The notes beneath the pieces are model-generated. The model saw nothing but the letters and a program-made list of their open reading frames with translations. It made no database searches and was not told where the DNA came from. Of a DNA stretch of 64,000 bases, positions 1 through 12,309 are shown in pieces. Where the stretch lies: positions 24,753,332 through 24,817,331 of the forward strand of contig NC_053046.1 in NCBI RefSeq assembly GCF_003473485.1, written 5' to 3'. The position numbers were made by a program, and so were the translations under genes. The DNA comes from Medicago truncatula. Lineage: Eukaryota; Streptophyta; Magnoliopsida; Fabales; Fabaceae. Position 1 is the stretch's first letter. Each line of letters opens with the position of its first letter.

Positions 1-141
1 AACAAAATATATGGACTCAAAAGTGGAACTGAGGGGTTAACAAGGACTTTGCAGATGATGCCTTCTTTGTTGAAAGAAAAGTCAAATTTATTGACTATAG
101 ACGATGATATGTTAGCAAAATTGAATAATCTGTCCCAGAGG
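1..141 (+). CDS. 3' part of an exon of an unidentified gene (partial)
   Basis: The first 141 bases are open in frame 1 for 47 codons with a soluble, Lys/Leu-rich composition (it includes LLKEKSNLLTIDDDMLAKL). They end at AGG followed by TAATTTTCC. The junction AG/GTAATT at 140/141 also fits a splice donor, so either the frame stops at 142-144 or an intron begins there. Base composition is clearly less AT-rich than the sequence after it, which supports an exon running in from the left. I do not recognise the family. It could also be a chance open stretch, since only the cut end of the gene is visible. Confidence 0.35.
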
Positions 142-1559
142 TAATTTTCCTCTATAAACTTTTCTTTAATTGAATTTTAGAGGAATAAACATTTGAAATG
201 CTCTATCCTGGGAATGGAGATAGATATATGTCATACAGTAATATGATGGACTATATGTACCAAATTGTTTCTCATCCCACTTTATCAATTCTTTTTACAA
301 TATTGTCAAACTTAAATTTTTTAACAGTGTTTTTATATCTTATTTAAATTTGCTCATCTTTTATCTCAAAAACAAAACACCTTTAACTTAAATCTATTTA
401 AATTCAAAAATAAAATCTTGATGTTCATCTTCTTCATCAATCTTGTTCATTTTACAATACAAGTCAAAATTAACACTCAAAATTCAGAATCCAAAAAGTT
501 TACACGGTGAATTGTTAAAGCAAATCTGAGTATTTTTAGAGTTTGACATCTTATTTTCTTATTACCAAACTCAGAAAAGTGGTTGTTTATTATTTCTTCC
601 TTCATCTTCAAAATCACAATTATCACAAAAGTACTTACAATAATGGATTACTACTTCATTATTGTAAATGACTTGTTAAACTTTTGTCTTCTACTATAGT
701 ACACCTTGTGCTAAGTTAAATGCTTTGTTGGTAGTAATATATTCTATTTTAGCTTATTCAAAACAAAATTCATTTCAATATTAATAAGAATATCACTATG
801 TATAAATAACTAAAGAATTAAACAATCTCCAGAATGAAGAGATTTGCGGCTTGAGTTATTTTATTAAGTGTGGGCAACTCTCCGATTAATCAAATTATTT
901 CTATATGTGCTCATTTCTTATAGAATTTATAGTGTTATTTTTTTTCACCCCAATACATAGTGAGCACCCTGCCCCACACTAGTTATAAATTAGGTTCGTC
1001 CTTTCACATGCATCTAATTAAATTATATTAAAATGTCATTTTTATAGTTTATTTTCTAAAATATCCCTAATATTCTCTATGTAACATGATTAAATTCAGT
1101 GGCGGAGCTAGGAATTTTATCGAGTTTGGACAAAATTTTGACCGCAAGTTTACATGTGACATGATATATAAATAGTCATAAATTGAAATAAAGAGGCTCG
1201 TCATTTTGTCGATAAAAGTACAATTTGAAATAAGAGAGATGTAACATAACATGACAATAGTGTGCTAAATAAAATTAGGAGGTAAATGCTCTTTCTGAGA
1301 CCTCTTTGCGGTGAATGTTTGAATAATATCAACATCATCAAGTGACATGAATATCCCCCGCTCATATCATCAAGTCATTGAACCACGCATTATTTTTTTT
1401 TAACATGCAAAAATAAGATATATATTAACACCAAACACGTCGTTTCTTCCGCACAAGGCGTGCAAAAAAAAGAAACTGACGCTACTTACAACAAAAGTTC
1501 ACTCAAAATGAAAGAAACAAAAATTAGGGGACTATCATATGTCCAAAGAGAGAATAGGA
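142..1559. other. AT-rich non-coding stretch
   Basis: No convincing exon is visible. The stretch is AT-rich with scattered stops. Around 1099-1120 it contains the string GTGGCGGAGCTAGGAATTTT, which resembles the ends of a dispersed plant repeat (from memory, not verified), so part of it is probably old transposon sequence. A short open frame at 1067-1252 on the minus strand has no recognisable motif. Confidence 0.5.
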
Positions 1560-2085
1560 CAGACTAGCCAATTATGCACCACCAACACATGAATTCCATT
1601 TGCTGCTTTCAACCACTAATAAGAATGAATTTGAACCTTTTCGAACAACTGATGAATATTCATTTCGATGTTATTAAACTGTCTATTATTACGTTCAGTC
1701 CATAACACCCACACACATAAGAGCCACAACAATTGCATGAAGGAACGTCTAGTTGCTCCTACTCCTGCCAAATAAGTGAATTGGAGAAAATGAGCAGTTA
1801 CCATATTCGGATCAACCCCACTAACGCCAATCCAGGCACAAACAAGATGCCATAATTCACTAAAAATGGGACAAGAAACAAATAAATGTTGAGATGTTTC
1901 AACTTCCCCACAACCAGCCACACATAGTTGCGCATTCAGACATAACATTCCACGAACCTCCAAATTTGCCTTGGTAGGTAATCTATTGCGGAGAAGGCGC
2001 CAAGCAAGAATAGACATCTTCAACGGAATTGTTGATCTTGTTGGTAACAATTCTTTTGGCAATACAGACGGATGTAGAGATCCAT
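1560..2085 (-). mobile_element. Non-LTR retrotransposon (LINE) fragment with zf-RVT domain
   Basis: A minus-strand open frame from about 2062 to 1616 encodes a reverse-transcriptase zinc-binding (zf-RVT) region. It has the WRLLRNRLPTKANL helix, then a Cys/His cluster (LCVAGCGEVETSQHLFVSCP), then the SELWHLVCAWIG stretch typical of plant LINE ORF2 C-terminal parts. The reverse transcriptase core and the RNase H part are absent, so this is a short relic. The zinc-binding Cys/His residues and the long open frame (148 codons) suggest a fairly recent fragment. It has no host function that I can infer. Confidence 0.8.
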
Positions 2086-2304
2086 AATGTTAAGTTTTAG
2101 TGACAGTCACAACCGTATGTAGAGATCCATAATGTTTTTAAAATGGTCTCTTTAGAATTACATACGTTTTGTGCGTCGATAAAAGTGGAAAACATGCAAT
2201 GACAACCATTTGACAATGACATACGGATTTAGCTATAGGAAATTTGCCCCAAAATTTCTGGGATATATATTTAGTTGTTGGCTGTTGCAAAGTATTCATG
2301 AGAT

Positions 2305-2700
2305 CATTAATTGGTCTACTGGTCAGTTTTTGCTAGAACCAAGTGTAGGGTGCGTGTTCGATTCCCTCTTAATTTTTTATTTTTTATTTTTTTTTTGAAA
2401 AAAAAAAATCTGAATTTGTTTCTGATTTTTAAAATTTCATTTTTTTTTATTTCTTCAATTTTGAAAAAGGTAATCTGATTTTTTTTTCTATTTTTAAAAT
2501 TAATTTTAATATTTTTTTTTTATGTTTTGAAAAAAAAATCTGAATTTGTTTCTGATTTTTCAAATTTTTTAAAATTCAAAAAGAATTTGATTTGTTCAAT
2601 TTTGAAAAAATAATCTGATTTTTTTTTTCTATTTTCAGATTTTTTTTATTTTAAAATTAATATAAATGAAAATAAAAAATCAAAAACAAAATTAATTATA
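2305..2700 (+). repeat. SINE-like remnant followed by T-rich low-complexity DNA
   Basis: Bases 2305-2370 contain GGTCTACTGGTCAGTTTTTGC followed by GCGTGTTCGATTCCC, which look like decayed A and B boxes of a tRNA-derived SINE. Downstream to 2700 the sequence consists of imperfect repeats of TGATTTTT, TTTTGAAAAA and CTGAATTTGTTT blocks. The tract at 2400-2560 and that at 2530-2660 are partly duplicated. Nothing here is coding. Confidence 0.4.
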
Positions 2701-2935
2701 CAATCAGCGCGCCACATCATCCAAAAATGTTGACTCATCATGTCACGTCATCATGTTTGCGCAGTCAGATGACCTCAGGGACTAAAACGAAAGAATCTTC
2801 AAATTACAGAGTCTATTTCGGAAGACTATTCAAATTAGAAGGTTGAAATCTATACTTTTTTTTTTTTTTACAGAGGGTAAACTGTAACTCGCCCAATTTA
2901 CAGGGGGTAAGTACATATTAACCCTTAAAAATATA
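2700..2935. repeat. One end of a foldback MITE (ACAGGGGGTAA family)
   Basis: The stretch carries the phrases GACTAAAACGAAAGAATCTTC, CAAATTACAGAG and TTTACAGGGGGTAAGTACA, ending in ATTAACCCTT. The same vocabulary (TTACAGGGGGGTAAAAC, ATTAACCC) forms the terminal repeat of the complete element at 44397-44774. No matching left end is visible upstream, so this copy appears truncated. Confidence 0.5.
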
Positions 2936-3336
2936 ATAGAAATATAAAAATAAAAGGAATTAGGACTCAAACATGGGACATCCATAAGAAAATTGTACTT
3001 CCTAACCATCGAGAAGATTGAATGTATGTATATGTAATTTTACGCTGTTGATATATACAAATTAAATTCATTTTTTAATTTGTAGCAAATGATGAAATTG
3101 ATTAAAATTAATACTAATCTTCAATTTCAAAAACTAGTTTCACATTTTGCAAACCTAGAAACAAAATATACTTGGGTCGTTTTTCATTCACTCACCAAAC
3201 AAACGACGTCGTAGAAGCTCATATACCCTTGTCAAATCAAATACCCCCATTTCATTTCATTCACCTTCTTCTCAGAAACAAAAGAAAAGAAAAAGCGTTT
3301 CAGAATTTTCCCGCCAATTTTCTTCCAATCTCAACA

Positions 3337-5452
3337 ATGGCTCCAAAATCCGATAGCGCTGAAGGTACTCTCATTACACACCCATCTCTCTCTCAATTTT
3401 TCGTTTCCTTTCATAAACCTAACATTTTCTCTCTTTAATTCAATTTTCAGCAATCGTGTTGAACTTCGTCAACGAGGTAAAAAAAAAAAATTGTTTTCAC
3501 TTTCAATTAGTTTCTATTGATTTGGTATTTATACTGTGTTTATGGTAAAAATTTGTTGAATTATTGTGTTATTGTGATTTGGGTAGCAAAATAGGCCGCT
3601 GAATACGCAAAATGTGGCGGATGCGTTGCAAAAGTTTAATCTGAAGAAAGCGGCGATACAGAAAGCGTTGGATAGTCTTGAAAAAGGCGGGAAGATTTCG
3701 TTTAAGGAGTATGGTAAGCAGAAGATATACGTTGCTCGACAAGATCAGTTTGAGATTCCGAATAATGAAGAGCTTAATCAGATGAAGGAAAAGAATGCTA
3801 ATTTGCAGAAGCAGCTTGAGGAACAGAAGAAGGTTATTGGTGAGGTTGAAGCAGGTATGATTTAAAATGTTTTGGAAATGTAATTGAATTGGGTGATTAT
3901 ATTGATTATTGATTGAACTCGATGCTGTTTGGTTATTTGAGCATTTTGATTGGGGTTTGTTTAGGGTTCGAGGGGTTTAAAACAGTTGAATCATGACCTG
4001 GATGATTCAACTGATTGAACTGGTACTATCTACAGTTCAGTTATTTGAGTAGCTTAATTGTGGTTCCATCCCGATTTGAGCGGTTTAAAGCAGTTGAATC
4101 ATGACCTGAATGATTCACGAGTTCGGTGTTTTAAAACCTAAATGATGGAACTGTGAACCGGTGCTTTCTACGGTTTGGTTATATGAGTAGTTTAGTTTGT
4201 GTTCCATTCCAATTTGAGTGATTTAAAAAGAGGTTTGGGTTTGATGTATGGTTGAGTCTTTAAAACACTAATTAATTTGAGTAGTTTAATAACTGTTATG
4301 GTTCGTTTATTTGAGCATTTTGGTTATGGTTTCATCCCAATTTGAGTGGATACCTGGAGGTTTTGTTCATTCGATGCCCGGATCAGTCTTTCAAGCACTG
4401 CAATTAATTGAAGCCATATTTTGATCTTCACCAGATTGTTCAATTGATTGAACCCTGAACTGGTACTATCTTTAATTAATGAAAAGAGATGGAACGAAGT
4501 ACAATGATACAAAGTATCTCTCAAGTTAGTAGGATTTCGTTGTAAAAATATATACAATTATAGTGTTTGCTGTGCTGGATTTCATTTTATAGTATTTGTT
4601 GTGATCTCCACCGATATCTTCCATTGCTGAAAAAGGATGGAACGGAATACAATGAAACGAAGTAACTCTCAAATTTGAGAGGATTTGATTGTAAAAATCT
4701 AGAGTTATAGTATTTACTGCATTCCATTTTGTTTTGTTTCATCTGATTTCATTCGATTCTCTATTGAATATTCCAAGTAACAATCTAGCAGTACATTTGT
4801 TAAAGATTCCGGTTATTGTTGAAACTGGTGAGGGCTTGGTCTTTTAGAATTCTTGCAATTGATGAATGTAACTTGTTGGTGCAGAAATTAAGTCGTTGCA
4901 ATCAAATTTAACAATGGAGCAGATCTGTGAAAAAGAAATTGACCTTCGAATGCAGGTAAATATGTGGTTGTTCATGTGCCTTTTTACATTGTTGAAAGGA
5001 ATTAATGATTTGGAATGTTGTTCAATTAAGATATTGTTATCATCTATAAAATTCTGCTTCAGGTTCAAGAACTGGAGATCAAGTTGAACAAGTTACGTGG
5101 AGGTGTTACTTTGGTGAGGCCAGAAGAACGTGTGGCAGTTGAGAGTATGTTGTCGGAGAAAATAAGTCAGTGGAGGAAGCGTAAAAGAATGTTCAGGGAT
5201 TTATGGGATACCCTCACTGAGAACTCACCTAAGGATCCCAAAGAATTTAAGGTTTCTTTTTGTCCTGTCAGTATCATAGTTGTTCTTTTTCTATTGTTGT
5301 GTTGTGCCTATTATTACTATTACTATTACTACTAATATAATTGAATATTGCAGGAGGAGCTTGGGCTAGAATATGATGAAGATGTTGGTGTGAGTTTGCA
5401 GTCATGCAGTGACCTGATACCGCAAGGTAAGAAGCGGCCAAGGGGACAGTGA
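3337..5452 (+). CDS. HOP2: Homologous-pairing protein 2 (HOP2/TBPIP family), complete six-exon gene
   Basis: Exons at 3337-3364, 3451-3476, 3587-3854, 4885-4955, 5063-5251 and 5354-5452 join in frame with GT-AG introns to give 226 residues, the length I recall for Arabidopsis AHP2. Residues 5-70 form the winged-helix DNA-binding domain (AIVLNFVNEQNRPLNTQNV, then LKKAAIQKALDSLEKGGKI). About 75-145 is a charged coiled coil with leucine heptads, followed by the Trp-containing QWRKRKRMFRDLWDTLTEN segment that ends the family. In other eukaryotes HOP2 pairs with MND1, and the heterodimer stimulates DMC1/RAD51 strand invasion between homologs in meiosis, in the nucleus. The start is the first ATG, in the context CAACAATGG. 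The predicted protein ends in the basic sequence GKKRPRGQ. No frame lesion was seen. Confidence 0.93.
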
Positions 5453-7689
5453 TATATTTATCGAAACTTGGAAGTCTTTCCTTCCTGATCAATGACACAG
5501 GTATATAGATTATATGGAGTTTCTGACAGTACTGAACATGAATACAAATTACATAGTCAATGTAATGTAAGTCTTTACAATTTAGACTCAGTTTTCGGGT
5601 TTTAGTCCACCGTCTTTTACAAGACTAACTCACCAGGGCATGGTCTCAGTGCAAATATTATTGTTTATATCTCTCTGGTTGCTGACATTGGTCATACTAC
5701 ATAGCATGCTATCCTTGTGTATTGATGTTTCAGGCACATAATATCTTACTTAAGTTTCAAACTTCATAACCACTAACATTTGATTGATAATTTCACAAAA
5801 ATTGGGTCCAATAAACAAAATATTATGGTAGGAACCTCATATCCGACCTTTAAGAAACTTACTGATGCTTTGCCTGGTATGCTAATATTCTGGTCTAAAC
5901 TGAATTCTAAACTTGCTGATAAATGATAATAACACCAGATAGCTGACAATTGTTTTCATCTAATGTTAACATGCTATATACCACTGAAGAGTGAAGACTA
6001 GTTAGCAACTTCACTTTGAAATGTCTTCTGATATTCTGGTTTCTTTTGCACTCATCTGTGAATTGTCAAATACCAACCTGTTTCCTATGTCCTTGTCTGA
6101 AGGGTACCTATTTTTCTGTGATGATTAACTAGAAGTTGGAATCTATGATTCTGATTTTATATCTAACCATGTAAATGCTGGAAATCCATGCGAAAACTTT
6201 GATGGTAAATATGGAATACAATAAAAATATAATGACCGAAATATTTACATATTTAGCTAGGCTACTAGCAAGTTCATATTTGATTTGAAACATCGCATGC
6301 TGCTTGCGCTCATACCGAGCAATTTAACAATCATCTAGGTCTCATTGAAAATGGCCTCTTTTCTGTATTAACCTGAGGTGCACTCTGCATCTAGTCCTCA
6401 CTGTATTCAAATCTAGTTGCCTAGAACCTGATCCAACCTCTTTTTCCAGCATCATATCTTGAGAAGGTATCCTCTTGGAAGAGCGACTTCTATTCCGTTT
6501 ATTATTTGATTCATCAATCATCACTCTTGTAAAAAACAATTTCCTTTACAAAAACATCAGCTTTAATTTCAGCATCTAGTGAGGCCGCAGCCCCCTTCAA
6601 AACATCATCAGCTGAAATGCAACTTAAGATACGTTTTGGCATCTTTTAAATCTTTGTTGAATTATTTCTTTTTTCATGGTTGGAGGCTTGGACTATTATG
6701 ATCATCACACGATCATGTAGTCCAGTTTCTGAAAATTCCAAAAATGATTAATTGGTTCCTAAGATATTCATAGTCACAAAATCACAAATTTATTTGATAT
6801 TTAAAAGTAATTCAACGTTACGTACATATCCTTATGAAAGAATCCTATATAACTTTGTAAAATACTAGTGTAACGCCTCGTGCCAAGTACGGGATACATT
6901 TTATTTAAATTTTTTTAATATGATTTAAATTTTAACAGATTTTTTAAATATTATTGTTTTTGTTTCTTTTCATCCATAATTTTGGCATTATGTGGTATTT
7001 TATCTTCGTATTTAAAATTGAACGATAAATAATCATTTATTGAGATCAAAAAGTTAAATTTTATAGATGACTATTTTTGTGAGAGTGATAAAATAATCAA
7101 CAAAAGTACAATAAAATCCAAAAGATAAAAACACTATAAATAATTAATATATTTCTAAAAAATTAACTAATTAGTAAGAGTTTGTATTAGCTTTGGTTTG
7201 TCAGTCATTCAATATATCAAATGGATATGATTACCTATGTTTTAATTTTTCACTCTTAATAAAATATTAATTTTTTACTTAATCACAATGATCTCTATGA
7301 TCGCAATTATAAATAAAAAAAACCTAAATTTAAAATTTTAGTTACATCTATTATTTTTATTGGTTTCATAAATAATATTCATTAACATTATTTTTTTAAT
7401 TTATCAAAATAAGCACATTTTTGAATAAAATTTACCTCATAAATATATGTATATTTTGTATTTCATTAAAAAAAAATGAATTTTTATGTTAAATTTTGAA
7501 TATAAAAAAAGCATTAACGTTTTATATTTGTGAACAAAAAATAAGTTTAAAACACAAAAACAATATTTTTAAAATAATAGGTTATCGCTAATTATTCACA
7601 CTTAGGGAAACTTAATTTTTGTATTTACTTTAGAATTTGTGTAAAGTTTAAGACATAAGTAAATTGTAAATTGAAAATATGGAAACTGG
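5453..7689. other. HOP2 3' UTR and AT-rich intergenic DNA
   Basis: Bases from 5453 to roughly 5700 are probably the HOP2 3' UTR. From 5820 to 6620 the composition is closer to genic, and a minus-strand open frame at 6539-6342 is Arg/Ser-rich (NKRNRSRSSKRIPSQD), but I could not link it to a family or to splice sites. It may be a decayed gene fragment. From about 6870 the sequence is very AT-rich and shows nothing coding. Confidence 0.45.
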
Positions 7690-8977
7690 TTTTTTTTTAT
7701 TGAATTGTCAATACATGCAACAAAAACGATTTGTTCAATTGAAAATTGAAATTCCCAAGACAATAAAAGAGGTGCCGCATCACCATACAAAATAACATTA
7801 TACCAAAAGGTGTACAAACTTTACCAAAATAGACCTGTAATAAAATAAAATAAAAAACCTTATTAACATTCTTCAACTCCTCAATAGTGGTCCTAGGAGT
7901 AAGTAAGAGAAACTCCTCATTTACAGGTATGCGAGATGAATTTGGTAACTGGATCAATCCCGATGCAGGAGAATTTGTATTTGCACTAAGAAAGCTATAA
8001 TAAAAAGTATCAATCAATAATATTATAACTTAAGAAAAAAAAATGTTATATTAAAAAAAATATATATACCTTTTCCTTATTTCCTTTGTTTCACCCATTT
8101 CAGGATTGAATGTGATTCTAGTGTAAGAAAATGCATTTCGCAATGCTGGTTTTCCTATCATTAAGATTCAAAAGTATATGAATCAAACCTACCCATTTGA
8201 ATCCAATTCAATGACATTCATTTTAGTTTTTACACCATCTCTTTCGTACTCTCTTTCAACTCCAACTCCAATCATGACTCCTATTACATCTGCATATATA
8301 ACACACATTAAAATATCGATGAAATTACTATTTATTATTAAAAGAATATAACGTACAATTGAATCATATTAAACTAAACATTTTATTAATTCAATATATA
8401 AATTATTGTGTTATTTTTGTAAGCAAAAATAATATTTAAAAAAATCTACATGAAGAAAATTATAGTCACGTACCAACTAAGTAGTTGTTGTCGTAAGATT
8501 CATTGAAAACATGAGGTGCAGGTGTAAACGAATACACGTTTGTTGGGACCAAAACAGTTTTAGATAGTTTGACTTTTGTGTTGATTGTGAAATCCAGTTT
8601 GTATTCGTTGCATGATGGTCGATACGAACCATTGTTGCTAGCAACATTAAATGAGGAAATCGTGAACACCATTCCCTCTTGGAGTTGTTCCTTGAACTTG
8701 TAGATCAATGTTCTTCGTATAGACGCACCAATTCGATCACCCTAGATAAAAAAGTTGAGAACACTATACTTTAAACAAAAAATACTAAAAAAAAAAACAA
8801 AAAAGAAAAACGATATGAAAAAGATACCTTTCGATTCATTAGAACCAACTCCATGAAAAATGGTAGTTTTTTATTTTTGTAGTCTTGACCAAACCAAGCA
8901 CGAACAACCCTCACAACCAATGTCCACGATTGTTTTCTTGGCGAAACATTAGAGATGAAGTTGTGTTTCGTTGACAT
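7690..8977 (-). pseudogene. RPA1-like (DUF223/OB-fold) gene, broken
   Basis: The minus-strand gene starts at 8977 (MSTKHNFISNVSPRK). Likely exons are 8977-8828, 8741-8474, an exon from about 8305 to 8193, one around 8154-8070, and one near 8000-7850. The products WTLVVRVVRAWFG, MELVLMNRKGDRIGASIRR and DVIGVMIGVGVE are typical of the plant replication protein A 70-kDa subunit B-like proteins, whose OB folds bind single-stranded DNA. After IELDSNG an in-frame TAG follows directly. The segment that normally encodes the rest of the second OB fold is missing before NAFSYTRITFNPEMGET, which points to an internal deletion. The C-terminal part after TTIEELKNV has also lost the expected WWY...C zinc-binding segment. 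Genes of this type are abundant in legumes and partly spread with Helitrons; no Helitron end was identified here. Confidence 0.72.
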
Positions 8978-10819
8978 TTTCCTTTGCAATAGAAAAATTA
9001 CAGAAATAGTTTAGAATATAGATACCAGAGCACCAAAGAACAGAAAACGAATAACTACATTTTGTGATTGTTGTTTACTCATACCCAAAATCTCTACTAT
9101 TTATATAGAAAAATAGTACCATAACGGTTAATATAAATTAATTATCAATTTGACCGTTTTAAAATTAATATTATCAACGTCTTTAATATTATAAAACGTG
9201 CATTAAACGGTTAAATTATATTTCATGTAACGTACAAAAAATTAACTTCATAACATTTGAAATTTAATTTAATATTTAATAATATCTTATAAATAATTAT
9301 GTAATATAGTTTTGTAACAAACAAAAATTAATTATATAACCTTAAAAACTAATTAATACAATTAATTTTTTAATTAGTAGGTTAATGCCTTAGTGTAACG
9401 TCCCAAAATTCAAAATAGAATTTATTCAGTTTATTTATTATAATTTTGTAACCAACCAAATTTTGAATGTTACATATAAATGTTAATTGAATACTAATTA
9501 GATTAGTAATTATTTGATTTGTAACGTTCAAATTTTTATTGTAAAATATAAATTTTAATCGAAACAGTAATTATATTAATCATTATCTGATTGTAACCAA
9601 CTATTTACTTTATGTACAATTTAATGTTAAATAAAAAACGGTTTTTAATAATAATTAAAATTATTAAGCTTGTATTAAAAATTAGGAGGAATTTTGGGAA
9701 CATATGCCAAGTAGGCTTTTGATGAGGTGGACATCCTTAGAGGAAAGGAATTTGAAATAGGCTATTTCTAAGAACTCTAAATTGTTAGTATAAAGATTTA
9801 ATATTTTAGACTTTTAAATATTTTTTTCATTGTTTTTACATTAATTTTTCATTATAGATACCTGATAGAATAGTCTCCGTGAGTTTAACTAAATTGGTAC
9901 AGACATTGCCTAATTTATGTAGGAGTTGAAGTTTCAACCCTAGACACCCCACTTCTTAACGTTTAAACATGTGAGTTTCCACTAAGCTACTAGACAAAAA
10001 AAAAAAGAAAAAAGAATCAATGTCTCCTTAGCTATATTAATTTTTTTAAAAGTATGTTATAAAAGTTTATTCCATCATATCCCTCTTATCTGAACATCAA
10101 ACTCTTAACGTAATGGACACCACATCCATTAGTAGCCAAGATTCCTAAACTATGACATACCTCTTAGAAAGTTCATATGAACAGAAGTCTCGTGGAAAAT
10201 ATACTCATTTTCTTTCTTCAAATAATTTAGTAGTTAGATTCACAAACGGTATGTTGAATATAGAGAAGTGGAAAAATTTATATATGCACCGTCACATCAC
10301 TCTTGTTATGTTAGTTCATTATTCAAATCACGTATAAACAAAAATTAATTCAAAATTTAATGATGGAGAAAATTTACGATATTTTAAAATTTTAGAGACT
10401 ATAATTTCGAAATTTCAAATAGTGACGAATAGAATATAATTTAAGATATTTTTCATCTTACTTTTTGCTTACAAAAATTACATATTCATTTACTACTACG
10501 ACAACCAATTATGTCTACAATGATTGAACAATTCTTGTGATACTATTTTTTTTTTTTTTTAGAATTCTTTTACTGCTTTTATGTGCGCGTATAGATATTG
10601 CATATTTTTCTATAAAAAAAAAAAAAAAAAAACAAGATATTGCATATTTTTTGGAGAAAATCTAAAACCTTATAACATTTTTTTCATATTTTTAGGTAAC
10701 TGTTATCAAAGAAAGGTAAAGATCTCTTGATTTCTTATCATTGTTTTCAAATTCAATTTTTTATGTCTGAAAACCCATTGCAACAATCTTCATATTGACA
10801 TTGAAGAGTGTTGGAATCA
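8978..10819. other. AT-rich non-coding stretch
   Basis: Apart from the SINE at 9879-10008, this is AT-rich sequence without coding signals. It contains poly(T) and poly(A) runs at 10545-10561 and 10613-10631, and short direct repeats (AGATATTGCATATTTTT) on both sides of the second run. Confidence 0.5.
9879..10008 (+). mobile_element. tRNA-derived SINE, diverged copy
   Basis: The order GTGAGTTTAACTAAATTGGTACAGACATTG, then GAAGTTTCAACCC, then GACACCCCACTTCTTAACG, then CACTAAGCTACTAGACAAAA and a poly(A) run reads as a SINE. It has an A box, a mutated B box (GTTTCAACCC in place of GGTTCGAACCC) and the tail also found at 20641-20755 and 26877-26995 in reverse orientation. It is transcribed by RNA polymerase III when active; this copy has a damaged B box. 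Confidence 0.7.
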
Positions 10820-11470
10820 GTTGGGTAGAAGTCGCAGTTATATATATATAGTGGAATGCAAGATGAAGTTCAAGATGAGGAAAAAACTCAATCATCTTCT
10901 TATTCAAGATGATATGTACTGGAGAAAGAGAGCAGAAAATCACTTACGAAGTTCTTTCATGTTGTGGCAAGATCTAGGAAGAAAGTTAATCAAATTCTTC
11001 CTCTTGAAACAGATGAAGGAACTCCTATAACAGATGACATGGGAATGCGCTCCATAGCTAATAATTACTTTGAAGAACGGTTTGAAGGAAAAGAAAGTAT
11101 TTCTACCCCATTTAGAAGAGTTTGAGGTCATTAATAACGAAGACAATGACCAGCTAACAGCTCCGTTCCATATAGAAGAGTTTAAAGAAGCAATGTTCTT
11201 TATGCGACCTGACAAGTGTCCTGGACCTGGTTTTAACCCTGGGTTCTACCAACCCCGTGTATATAGAGGATATTTATAATGAGTGTTGTCAGTGGCTGAA
11301 CAAAGGGCAATTCCCTCCATCTTTGAACTCCACAAATATAGCTTTGATCCCAAAGGGCAAGGAACAATAAACTATAAAAGACTGGAGAGGCATTGCGTTG
11401 TGCAATGTTCGCTGTAAACTATTATTGGAAGTCCTTGTGAATCGCCTCCCGAATTTTAATCCAACACATT
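10820..11470 (+). mobile_element. LINE reverse-transcriptase fragment, frameshifted
   Basis: Plus-strand segments in more than one frame match the N-terminal region of a LINE reverse transcriptase. They are FKEAMFFMRPDKCPGPGFNP (normally ...KCPGPDGF), then LNKGQFPPSLNSTNIALIPK, then IKDWRGIALCNVRCKLL and VNRLPN. A stop interrupts the frame near 11370 and another frame is used after 11275. The match stops at about 11465, before the catalytic YxDD motif, so the copy is truncated at both ends and inactive. Confidence 0.8.
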
Positions 11471-12309
11471 ATTTAAAATTACAAAAGGAAAATGTTTCAG
11501 CATTCTAAATGGAAATTAATTGTAAATTATTAATAGACCTTTATTTGAAGAAGAGGCGCTGCAAATTGTGTAACGTAAGGGAAGTTATGTATTCATTGAT
11601 TTGACCAAGTTTGATTGACTATAAAGAGTAGTAATTGGTTTACAAACAAAACCAGCAAATAAATTACTAGAATTCAAGGTCAACTAAAACTCATGGAAGT
11701 GATTTAATTGGAGTTTAAAAAAGGTTTTTCCAATTAGTAGAATCAGGAATGCATGGCAGAAAATAAGAAGAAAGGGAGAGCAAGACAATGAGAGTCAAAA
11801 GAGAATTCCTTGGGTGAAAAATTGAATGATAAGGGCTTAAACATTGGGATGGAATATAGACGACTGTAGTAAATTCTATTAGAGTCATTACATAGAAATC
11901 AAGATAAATAAAATATATTGAAATATGATACAATAAAATATAAATAGATAATTGAAGTCTCATAGGTTACCTTTCATAAAAGAAACAAACTTCAGATTAT
12001 ACTGATTTAATTAAAGGAAGTGTGCTATATTTTTCCAAAATTCTTACACCTAAAATATTTTCTTTTGATAAATCAAGAAAAGTACTAAAAGGAGATTAGA
12101 TATTGCAGAATATAACAGGCACACATATTGCAGAATATTAAGCATTAGATCAAAGTTTGGGTTTATATCTTTAACAAGTTCGACCCTGACGAGCATAAGC
12201 TATTTGAGAATATATCGTTGAATCAAGAGCTGTACAATGTTTGATCAACTGACTTAGACAAGCATCCACGGATATGCCGTGGGGCACACCTTAGCTCTTC
12301 TAAGTTACG
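11471..12309. other. Non-coding stretch downstream of cyclin-L
   Basis: No coding or repeat structure stands out. The last 100-150 bases (to 12309) are likely the 3' UTR of the minus-strand cyclin-L gene. The repeated string TATTGCAGAATAT appears twice near 12101 and 12127. Confidence 0.45.

Noticed and set aside
6342..6539. Arg/Ser-rich minus-strand frame next to HOP2
   Set aside because: No splice context or family match; kept only as a possible gene relic in the description of the intergenic stretch.
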